Source: Clostridiaceae bacterium
GTDB taxonomy: Bacteria > Bacillota > Clostridia > Oscillospirales > Acutalibacteraceae
Assembly (NCBI GenBank): GCA_904501875.1
Contig: CAJGCQ010000075.1
Span: forward strand, 1-5,438
DNA: 5,438 bases
Direction: 5' to 3'
The notes under the pieces are model-generated. The model worked only from the letters and a program-made list of their open reading frames with translations. It made no database searches and was not told the DNA's origin. Every line of letters begins with the position of its first letter. Within the stretch, counting starts at the first letter, position 1. This document shows, piece by piece, positions 1 to 5,043 of this stretch. The position numbers and the translations under genes were made by a program.

Positions 1-1
1 G

Positions 2-373
2 GTTGTCTCAAGGAATATTAACAATTCCGCCGAGGATGCTGAAAACGGTCAAGAGCCTATCATAAAGCGGGTTATCGCAGTGGGCGGTCAAATGGTGGAT
101 ATTGATTTTGAGCGAGGAGTCGTCTCGGTTGACGGGGTTGAGCTTGACGAGCCCTACGCAAAAACCCCAACCACAAGAAGCTTTGATGTACAGTTCCCGC
201 TTTATGTGCCGGAGGGTTATATATTTGTTCTGGGTGATAACAGGAATAATTCTACCGATAGCCGTGACAGCCGCATAGGCGATGGCGGTCTTATCGATAC
301 CCGCTATGTTTTAGGTCACGCTGTTTTCCGTGTTTTCCCCTTTAACAGCATAGGGAGTCTTTTAAATGAGTAA
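2..373 (+). CDS. lepB: Type I signal peptidase, C-terminal part (5' end outside window)
   Basis: Membrane-anchored serine protease that removes signal peptides from exported proteins on the outer face of the cytoplasmic membrane. The reading frame is open from base 2, so the gene enters from the left; 123 residues are visible. Box D is present as IIKRVIAVGG, with the general-base lysine of the Ser/Lys dyad at fragment residue 22 (codon 65-67). Box E is present as GDNRNNSTDSR (fragment residues 78-88). The transmembrane anchor and nucleophilic serine must lie upstream. A GTG at position 80 is internal, because box D lies before it, and is not the start. The C-terminus is short with no second anchor, as in Gram-positive SipS-like enzymes. 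The stop overlaps the rbgA start by 8 bp, implying co-transcription and probably translational coupling. The family assignment is firm. Which of several possible paralogues this is cannot be told from the fragment. Confidence 0.95.
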   Translation, partial: VVSRNINNSAEDAENGQEPIIKRVIAVGGQMVDIDFERGVVSVDGVELDEPYAKTPTTRSFDVQFPLYVPEGYIFVLGDNRNNSTDSRDSRIGDGGLIDTRYVLGHAVFRVFPFNSIGSLLNE

Positions 374-1220
374 CACACAGAATATTCAGTGGTTTCCCGG
401 CCATATGGCGAAAACCCGCCGCAAAATTAAGGAGATACTGCCGCTTATTGATGCGGTGGCAGAGGTTGTTGATGCGAGAATACCGATAAGCAGCCGCAAT
501 CCCGAGCTTAAAAGCCTTATAGGCGATAAGCCCCTTATAATACTCCTTAACAAGAGCGATATGGCCGACCCTAAGGCTACAGAGGAATGGATAAAATATT
601 ATAAATCTCAGGGTATTCCCGCTATCGCTACCGACTGCAAAACAAGAAAAGGCATTAATTTATTTAAGGATACGGTTAAAACCGCCCTTTCTGACAGGCT
701 TAAATACTATGCGGAAAAGGGAATGGTAGGAAAACCGCTTAGGGTAATGGTCGTAGGTATTCCTAATATTGGTAAGTCCTCCTTTATTAACTGTATTGCT
801 GGAAACAGCAAGGCAAAGGCGGAAAACCGTCCGGGTGTTACAAGGGGTAATCAATGGTTTACTATTGATAAGCAGTTGGAGCTGCTTGACACACCCGGTG
901 TACTTTGGCCTAAGTTCGAGGATAATACCGTGGGCGAGCATTTGGCGTTTACAGGAGCGGTTAAAGACAACATTCTCGATACCGAGCTTTTGGCTATGCG
1001 GCTTGTGGAGCTTTTAGCTAAGTCTGCCCCCGATAAGCTTACCGCCCGTTACGGGGAGCTTAACCTTGAAAACGACGGCTACGATTTGCTTTGCGAGGTG
1101 GGCAAAAAACGAGGTATGCTTATAAGGGGCGGCGAGACCGACACCGAAAGGGCGGCGAATATGCTCCTTGAGGAATACCGAAATTGTAAAATAGGACGAA
1201 TAACCTTGGAAAGGGTTTGA
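366..1220 (+). CDS. rbgA: Ribosome biogenesis GTPase RbgA (YlqF)
   Basis: Circularly permuted GTPase needed for late assembly of the 50S ribosomal subunit; it works in the cytoplasm on pre-50S particles. The G motifs occur in the permuted order typical of the YlqF/YawG family. They run G4 NKSD (residues 62-65), a G5-like TDCK (89-92), G1/P-loop GIPNIGKS (131-138), G2 PGVT (156-159) and G3 DTPG (175-178). The N-terminal WFPGHMAK (9-16) carries the histidine (H13) that corresponds to the catalytic His of B. subtilis RbgA. The C-terminal region (about 200-284) is the helical domain of the family. At 284 residues it is full length. The ATG lies within the last codons of lepB, with an AGGGAG-type ribosome binding site at 352-357. 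rnhB follows 4 bp after the stop, an arrangement common in Firmicutes. Confidence 0.97.
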   Translation: MSNTQNIQWFPGHMAKTRRKIKEILPLIDAVAEVVDARIPISSRNPELKSLIGDKPLIILLNKSDMADPKATEEWIKYYKSQGIPAIATDCKTRKGINLFKDTVKTALSDRLKYYAEKGMVGKPLRVMVVGIPNIGKSSFINCIAGNSKAKAENRPGVTRGNQWFTIDKQLELLDTPGVLWPKFEDNTVGEHLAFTGAVKDNILDTELLAMRLVELLAKSAPDKLTARYGELNLENDGYDLLCEVGKKRGMLIRGGETDTERAANMLLEEYRNCKIGRITLERV

Positions 1221-1224
1221 TAAA

Positions 1225-1827
1225 ATGCCTGATTATGAATACGAAAAAGCCGCAGTTTCAAGCGGCTTTAATGTTGTTTGCGGAGTTGACGAGGCGGGCA
1301 GAGGCCCTCTTGCGGGCCCTGTCTGTGCGGCGGCGGTTATACTGCCGACCGACACAGTAATAGAGGGACTGGACGATTCCAAAAAGCTAAGCGAGAAAAA
1401 AAGAGAGCGCCTTTATGATGAGATAATTAAAAAGGCGACTGCCTATTGCGTAGCCTACGGCACCCTCGAAGAAATAGAACGCGTGAATATTTTAGAGGCG
1501 ACATTTCTTGCAATGAACAGGGCGATTGACGGACTTAAAGTAAAGCCCGATTTTGCAATAATTGACGGCAACCGAGTGCCTAAAGGTATTAAAATTCCCT
1601 GCGCTGCATTGGTTAAGGGGGATTCAAAATCTATCTCGGTGGCGGCAGCTTCGGTGCTTGCCAAGGTTACCCGTGACCGCCTTATGCTTACTTACGATGA
1701 AAAGTACCCGCAGTATAACTTCAAAAAACACAAGGGCTACGGTACAAAGGAGCATACTTTGCTTTTGAAGCAGTACGGCCCCTCCCCGATACACAGGCTG
1801 TCTTTTCTTAAAAACATATTAGGGTGA
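1225..1827 (+). CDS. rnhB: Ribonuclease HII
   Basis: Endonuclease that cuts the RNA strand of RNA-DNA hybrids and starts removal of single ribonucleotides misincorporated in DNA. The active-site blocks are all present. GVDEAGRGPLAGPV (residues 20-33) holds metal ligands D22 and E23 and the GRG motif that reads the ribose-DNA junction. DDSKKLSEKKR (50-60) follows, then D114 in IIDGN, and SISVAAASVLAKVTRDR (136-152) with D151. The length of 200 residues is normal and the protein appears cytoplasmic and complete. The ATG lies 4 bp after the rbgA stop, with GGAAAGGG at 1208-1215 as ribosome binding site inside the end of rbgA. The next gene starts 4 bp after its stop, so it sits mid-operon. The family assignment is not in doubt. 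Confidence 0.97.
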   Translation: MPDYEYEKAAVSSGFNVVCGVDEAGRGPLAGPVCAAAVILPTDTVIEGLDDSKKLSEKKRERLYDEIIKKATAYCVAYGTLEEIERVNILEATFLAMNRAIDGLKVKPDFAIIDGNRVPKGIKIPCAALVKGDSKSISVAAASVLAKVTRDRLMLTYDEKYPQYNFKKHKGYGTKEHTLLLKQYGPSPIHRLSFLKNILG

Positions 1828-1831
1828 CGTT

Positions 1832-2206
1832 ATGAATATTGGGAAGACGGGTGGTATGGGTGAGAGCCTTACCGCAGAATTTTTAAGAAAAAACGGATTT
1901 GTTATTGTAAAGCGTAACTATCATTGCCGTTACGGCGAAATTGACATAATAGCAGAGAATAAGGAATATATAATCTTTACCGAGGTTAAAACCCGCCGTG
2001 AGGACAGCCTTGTTTCTCCCGCCGAGGCGGTGGACGCTCACAAACAAAGGCGAATAATCCTGACTGCCGAGGATTTTCTCTCAAAGTACGAAACCGAGCT
2101 TCAGCCTCGCTTTGATGTGGCAGAGGTTACGGTTTTTAAGAAGTCCGACGGCAGGGACGGGTATAAGCTCCATTACATTAAAAATGCTTTCTTAGGAGTG
2201 TTTTAG
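1832..2206 (+). CDS. yraN: YraN/UPF0102 family nuclease-fold protein
   Basis: Small conserved bacterial protein with a predicted restriction-endonuclease-like (PD-(D/E)XK) fold. The family's function is not settled; a role in DNA recombination or repair is usually suggested from the fold. The sequence shows the family N-terminal block MGESLTAEFLRKNGF (residues 9-23). The likely catalytic core is GEID (35-38) followed by EVKTR (51-55), so E36, D38, E51 and K53 are candidate metal-binding and catalytic residues. At 124 residues it has the usual length. It begins 4 bp after rnhB behind an AGGG-type site (1821-1824) and ends directly against the next gene. The rnhB-yraN pairing is common in Clostridia and fits, without proving, a shared nucleic-acid maintenance role. 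The gene symbol follows the E. coli family name. Confidence 0.93.
   Translation: MNIGKTGGMGESLTAEFLRKNGFVIVKRNYHCRYGEIDIIAENKEYIIFTEVKTRREDSLVSPAEAVDAHKQRRIILTAEDFLSKYETELQPRFDVAEVTVFKKSDGRDGYKLHYIKNAFLGVF
2194..2198 (+). promoter_or_regulatory. Ribosome binding site for the TTG-started dipeptidase gene
   Basis: AGGAG within the last codons of yraN, 8 bases before a TTG at 2207 that directly follows the yraN TAG. The spacing is ideal. The TTG gives a protein that begins just before the conserved HxD metal motif (residues 7-9), so this site fixes the start. No in-frame ATG precedes the motif. Confidence 0.8.
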
Positions 2207-3067
2207 TTGGATTATTTTGACCTGCATTGCGATACGCCCTATGAATGTTATTTTAAAAAACAGGACTTTTTTAAAAACAACCTTGCCGTTTCAGGTGTAA
2301 AGGGAGCGGCGTTTGAAAATTGGAAGCAGGTTTTCGCTGTTTGGATAAGGGATGACCAAGACAGTCCCTATACCCTTTATAAAGCAATTTTAAAGGATTT
2401 CAAGGAAAAGATTAAAAGTAAGCCCGATAATTTGACCCCCTACTTTTCGGTAGAGGGCGGAGCGGTAATAGAGGACAATATTGACCGCCTTTACGAGCTT
2501 AAAAGAGACGGAATATGCGCCCTCACCCTTACTTGGAACGGGGAAAACCGTATAGCGGGAGGGAGCAAAACAGATAAGGTGTTAACCGACTTTGGCAAAA
2601 GGGTGATTAAGGAATTAAATTCCCTTAATATGCAGTGCGATTTGTCCCACCTGAATGAGCAAAGCTTTTATTCGGCGGTCGAGCTTGCGGATTTTCCTAT
2701 TGCCACACATTCTAACTGCAAATCTGCTTTCGACTGTCCCCGCAACCTCAGCGATAATCAACTAAAGCTTATAGCCGAAAAGGGCGGGTTAGTAGGACTT
2801 TGCTTTTATCCTGAGTTTTTGGGCGGAGATGTTTTTGAGAAGCTTTATGAAAACATTTATCATTTATTAGAGCTTGGAATGGAAAATAATATTGCATTAG
2901 GCTCCGATTTTGACGGTGCGGATATGGCGGAAGGGCTTTGTGACATCACAAAAATTCCCTTTCTTTACGAGAAACTCAAGGAAAAGGGCATAAATGAAAC
3001 TGTTTTAGATAAAATTTTTTATAAAAATGCGGAAAATCGTCTTGAAACCTTTGACAAAAGGCGTTAG
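2207..3067 (+). CDS. Family M19 (membrane/renal-type) dipeptidase, cytoplasmic
   Basis: Zinc-dependent dipeptidase of the amidohydrolase-like TIM-barrel family M19, which in other organisms hydrolyses varied dipeptides, some with D-residues. The full ligand set is recognisable: H7 and D9 (LHCDT), the bridging glutamate E83 (FSVEGG), H148 (CDLSH) and H168 (ATHSN). The substrate-binding R179 (CPRN) and the late aspartate D234 (GSDFDG) are also there. At 286 residues it is shorter than the mammalian enzymes and compact like other clostridial members. No signal peptide or membrane segment is visible, so it should be cytoplasmic and act on imported or recycled dipeptides. The TTG start abuts the yraN stop with no spacer. 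The spacing suggests it is the last gene of the lepB-to-dipeptidase operon, although its role has no obvious link to the upstream genes. Substrate specificity cannot be read from the sequence. Confidence 0.93.
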   Translation: MDYFDLHCDTPYECYFKKQDFFKNNLAVSGVKGAAFENWKQVFAVWIRDDQDSPYTLYKAILKDFKEKIKSKPDNLTPYFSVEGGAVIEDNIDRLYELKRDGICALTLTWNGENRIAGGSKTDKVLTDFGKRVIKELNSLNMQCDLSHLNEQSFYSAVELADFPIATHSNCKSAFDCPRNLSDNQLKLIAEKGGLVGLCFYPEFLGGDVFEKLYENIYHLLELGMENNIALGSDFDGADMAEGLCDITKIPFLYEKLKEKGINETVLDKIFYKNAENRLETFDKRR

Positions 3068-3079
3068 ATATAATACAAT
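3051..3079 (+). promoter_or_regulatory. Candidate sigma-A promoter for thrC
   Basis: TTGACA at 3051-3056 and TACAAT at 3074-3079 are separated by exactly 17 bases, close to the vegetative consensus. A perfect TATAAT also occurs at 3069-3074, but it is only 12 bases from the -35 box and so less likely to be the functional -10. The -35 box lies inside the last codons of the dipeptidase gene. Transcription would begin near 3086, giving a leader of about 27 bases that holds only the GGAG site at 3101-3104. That leaves no room for a T-box, riboswitch or attenuator, so any control by threonine would have to be by another mechanism. The call rests on motif match alone. Confidence 0.65.
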
Positions 3080-3112
3080 AAAAAATAATGCAAAAAAATA
3101 GGAGCAAGGAAT

Positions 3113-4600
3113 ATGAATTATGTAAGCACAAGAGATAAATCGGTAAAGGTCACCGCCGCTAAGGCTATTGCAAGTGGTATTTCGGCTGAGGGCGGACTTT
3201 TTGTGCCAGATACCTTTCCAACTCTTACCGAGAAGGATTTTGAGGCATTAGGCAAGCTTGACTATATCGGCAGGGCAAAATATGTTTTAAAGTTCTTTCT
3301 TAACGATTTCACCGAGGAAGAGGTTGATTACTGCGTAAAGGGCGCTTATACCGGCAGCTTCGACAACGAACAGCCTGCGCCTATCTCGGTTGTGGGCGGA
3401 AATGCGAATATTTTGGAGCTTTGGCACGGCCCCACCTGCGCATTTAAGGACTTGGCTCTTCAGCTTTTGCCTTACCTGCTTACCACCTCGGCTAAAAAGA
3501 CTGCCGCAGGCAAGAAGACCGTGATTTTGGTTGCCACCTCCGGCGATACGGGCAAGGCGGCGCTTGAAGGCTTTAAGGATGTGCCCGATACCGAGATTGT
3601 GGTGTTCTATCCCAGCGACGGCGTAAGCCCTATGCAGAAGCTGCAAATGGATTCCCAAAAGGGTGACAATGTACATGTTATCGCCATTAAGGGCAATTTT
3701 GACGACGCACAAACAGGGGTTAAAAAGATATTTACCGATAACGCTGTAAAGGCAAAATTAGCCGAGAATAATATGCAGTTCTCCTCTGCAAACTCTATCA
3801 ACTGGGGAAGACTCGCTCCGCAGATTGTTTATTATGTATCTGCCTACTGTGATATGCTTTCCCGCGGCGAGGATTTAAAAGACGGCTTTAATGTCGTAGT
3901 TCCTACAGGTAACTTCGGCAACATTTTGGCGGCTTACTACGCTAAGAAAATGGGCGTGCCGATAAAGAAACTTATCTGTGCTTCTAACTCAAACAATGTC
4001 CTTACCGATTTTATAAATACGGGCGTTTATGACCGCAACCGTAAGTTCTACACCACAATATCCCCCTCTATGGATATTCTTATTTCCAGCAACCTTGAAA
4101 GAATGCTCTTTGAGCTGTCTGCCTGTGACGATAAGGCGGTTGCAAAAATGCAGGCAGACCTTGCAAAGGACGGCGTATTTAAGGTTACAGATGAAATTAA
4201 GGCAAAGATGTCTGAGCTTTTCTACGGCGGTTGCTGTGAAGATGAGGAAACCCTTACTACAATAGGCGATATGTTTAAGGAATACGGCTATCTTTGCGAT
4301 ACCCACACCGCCGTTGCGGTAGGCGTTTATAATAAGTATAAGGCTGAAACAGGGGACGAAAGACCTGCGGTTATAGCTTCTACCGCTTCGCCTTATAAGT
4401 TTGCCGACAGCGTGCTTAAGGCCGTCACCGATAAGAAGACCGACAGCGAGTTCGGCAATGTGCGTCTGCTTTCCGAGGTTACCTCTACCGAGATTCCCGC
4501 TCCTTTGTTAGCCCTCGAAAACGCCGAAGTGCGCTTTAAGGAAATCTGTGAAAAGGATAAAATGCTTGATGCGGTTTATTCAGCACTTCAAATTAAATAA
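3113..4600 (+). CDS. thrC: Threonine synthase
   Basis: Pyridoxal-phosphate enzyme that converts O-phospho-L-homoserine to L-threonine and phosphate, the last step of threonine synthesis, in the cytoplasm. The N-terminal region has the family pattern YVSTRD (3-8) and SAEGGLFVP (24-32). The cofactor lysine is K112 in HGPTCAFKD (105-113). TSGDTGKAALEGF (142-154) and PTGNFGN (264-270) match the conserved substrate/cofactor loops, and the C-terminal part has TASPYKF. The 495-residue length matches the long bacterial/fungal class of threonine synthase rather than the shorter archaeal/plant-like class. The ATG is preceded by GGAG at 3101-3104 with 8-base spacing. The 45-bp gap from the dipeptidase gene and its promoter suggest an independent unit. 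No hom or thrB gene lies in the window, so the pathway is not clustered on this side. The stop is followed 4 bp later by the palindromic element. Confidence 0.97.
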   Translation: MNYVSTRDKSVKVTAAKAIASGISAEGGLFVPDTFPTLTEKDFEALGKLDYIGRAKYVLKFFLNDFTEEEVDYCVKGAYTGSFDNEQPAPISVVGGNANILELWHGPTCAFKDLALQLLPYLLTTSAKKTAAGKKTVILVATSGDTGKAALEGFKDVPDTEIVVFYPSDGVSPMQKLQMDSQKGDNVHVIAIKGNFDDAQTGVKKIFTDNAVKAKLAENNMQFSSANSINWGRLAPQIVYYVSAYCDMLSRGEDLKDGFNVVVPTGNFGNILAAYYAKKMGVPIKKLICASNSNNVLTDFINTGVYDRNRKFYTTISPSMDILISSNLERMLFELSACDDKAVAKMQADLAKDGVFKVTDEIKAKMSELFYGGCCEDEETLTTIGDMFKEYGYLCDTHTAVAVGVYNKYKAETGDERPAVIASTASPYKFADSVLKAVTDKKTDSEFGNVRLLSEVTSTEIPAPLLALENAEVRFKEICEKDKMLDAVYSALQIK

Positions 4601-4626
4601 AAAAGCCTCCCTTGCCTAAAGGGAGG
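4599..4626 (-). terminator. Intrinsic terminator on the minus strand (left outer hairpin of the element)
   Basis: Read on the minus strand, CCTCCCTT, loop TAGGC, AAGGGAGG forms a perfect 8-bp GC-rich stem. It is followed by C and then six T residues and more T/A-rich sequence reaching into the end of thrC. It would stop transcripts from the Cys-rich gene at 4784-4948 before they run antisense through thrC. Confidence 0.65.
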
Positions 4627-4728
4627 GGGACCGCCAAACGGCGGTGGAGGGATATTTTTAGTTTTTCGCAAGGCTAATATCCCCCAGTCACGGCTTCGCC
4701 GCGACAGCCCCCTTTAGGCAAGGGGGCC
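4605..4728. repeat. Nested inverted-repeat (MITE/REP-like) intergenic element
   Basis: Two arms face each other as imperfect inverted repeats. CCCTTGCCTAAAGGG at 4609-4623 matches 4710-4724 exactly in reverse complement, and GGGATATT at 4649-4656 matches 4676-4683. Around them the arms align with small differences out to 4605 and 4728. Each arm also carries two hairpins of its own. The left arm has 4606-4626 and ACCGCC/GGCGGT at 4630-4645. The right arm has GTCACGGC/GCCGCGAC at 4687-4705 (TTC loop, one mismatch) and 4707-4727. The central loop is about 19 bases. Differences in loops and stems are partly compensatory, suggesting selection for structure. There is no coding frame inside, so if mobile it must move in trans. 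From memory, similar elements are multicopy in Faecalibacterium/Ruminococcus-type genomes; copy number cannot be seen here. No clear target-site duplication is visible. Confidence 0.75.
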
Positions 4729-4736
4729 TCTGTTTT
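4707..4736 (+). terminator. Possible intrinsic terminator after thrC (right outer hairpin of the element)
   Basis: GCCCCCTT (4707-4714), loop TAGGC, AAGGGGGC (4720-4727) is a perfect 8-bp stem. The T run (TTTT at 4733-4736) begins only after CTCTG, so the tail is imperfect. It is the best plus-strand candidate after thrC. Folding of the whole element into one long hairpin would compete with it. Confidence 0.4.
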
Positions 4737-4783
4737 AAGAAAATACACCTTTGTCTGGCAGTCCGATTTTTAGAACGAAGTAT

Positions 4784-4948
4784 TTACTTCGCTCTGAAAG
4801 TGTCACAGCGGGTGTCGCTGCTGGTTGACGCTTCGCCGTGGCCAACTTGAATTTTGCCTGCGGAGCACATATCGTCCGGAGTATGGTGAACACAGTTCTT
4901 TACATCGCACGCTACGCACAGCTTGGTCTCACAAGTACAATCTGACAA
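4784..4948 (-). CDS. Small cysteine-rich DUF1540-type protein
   Basis: A 54-residue protein with seven cysteines (4, 6, 11, 14, 19, 28, 48) and three histidines. The core runs C14-V-K-N-C19-V-H-H, then C28-S-A-G-K-I-Q-V-G, and ends C48-D-T-F. This spacing (C-x4-C-x8-C-x19-C), with A-x-x-I-x-V between the third and fourth cysteines, is the pattern I know from DUF1540 proteins of Clostridia. Their function is unknown; metal binding is a reasonable guess. Translation is assigned to TTG at 4946-4948 because GGAAAGGA lies 10 bases upstream. A second TTG at 4955-4957 would add three residues but sits 1 base from that site. There is no in-frame ATG upstream. There is no signal peptide, so it is probably cytoplasmic. 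It is transcribed towards thrC, divergently from the metallophosphoesterase gene. The coding assignment is strong from the motif; the exact start is less sure. Confidence 0.85.
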   Translation of the reverse strand: MSDCTCETKLCVACDVKNCVHHTPDDMCSAGKIQVGHGEASTSSDTRCDTFRAK

Positions 4949-4958
4949 ATTAATCAAG

Positions 4959-4966
4959 TCCTTTCC
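4959..4966 (-). promoter_or_regulatory. Ribosome binding site for the Cys-rich small gene
   Basis: On the minus strand GGAAAGGA lies 10 bases before TTG 4946-4948 and 1 base before TTG 4955-4957. The spacing favours the shorter, 54-residue product. Confidence 0.55.
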
Positions 4967-4981
4967 GACCTTATTAAGGTC
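4967..4981. promoter_or_regulatory. Perfect palindrome, possible operator in the divergent spacer
   Basis: GACCTTA, a single T, then TAAGGTC: two perfect 7-base arms about one central base. It lies immediately upstream of the ribosome binding site of the minus-strand Cys-rich gene and 62 bp before the metallophosphoesterase start. Position and symmetry suit a dimeric repressor site. It could also form a short hairpin in the leader of the small gene's mRNA. No regulator is identified. Confidence 0.35.
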
Positions 4982-5023
4982 AAGCTTAGTATGTGCAAAA
5001 AAATTTTTATTATGAAAAAATTT

Positions 5024-5031
5024 AAAGGAGG
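5024..5031 (+). promoter_or_regulatory. Strong ribosome binding site for the TTG-started metallophosphoesterase
   Basis: AAAGGAGG is a near-perfect Shine-Dalgarno. The only usable start between the upstream in-frame stop (TAA at 5023-5025) and the conserved SDLH motif is TTG at 5044, giving a rather long 12-base spacing. Confidence 0.75.
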
Positions 5032-5043
5032 CGAAACAGAGCT

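Noticed and set aside
80..373. A GTG-started 97-residue gene at the left edge
   Set aside because: The frame is open to base 2 and includes the box D lysine of signal peptidase I before the GTG, so this is an internal valine of a truncated lepB.
3068..3112. Riboswitch or T-box leader for thrC
   Set aside because: Only 45 bases of A-rich sequence lie between the genes, with no stem large enough and no T-box sequence.
3287..3712. 141-codon antisense open frame inside thrC
   Set aside because: It lies wholly inside a well-conserved gene, has no ribosome binding site or recognisable motif, and is explained by the codon bias of thrC. The shorter antisense and out-of-frame runs in rbgA, rnhB and thrC are rejected for the same reason.
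4605..4728. CRISPR repeat or tRNA-like structure in the repeated region
   Set aside because: There are only two copies, in inverted orientation and without spacers, and the hairpins do not form a cloverleaf or carry tRNA consensus positions.
5008..5013. TATTAT as the -10 box of the metallophosphoesterase promoter
   Set aside because: No acceptable -35 box is found 16-18 bases upstream, and the leader would be very short relative to the ribosome binding site. The A/T-rich spacer makes chance matches likely.
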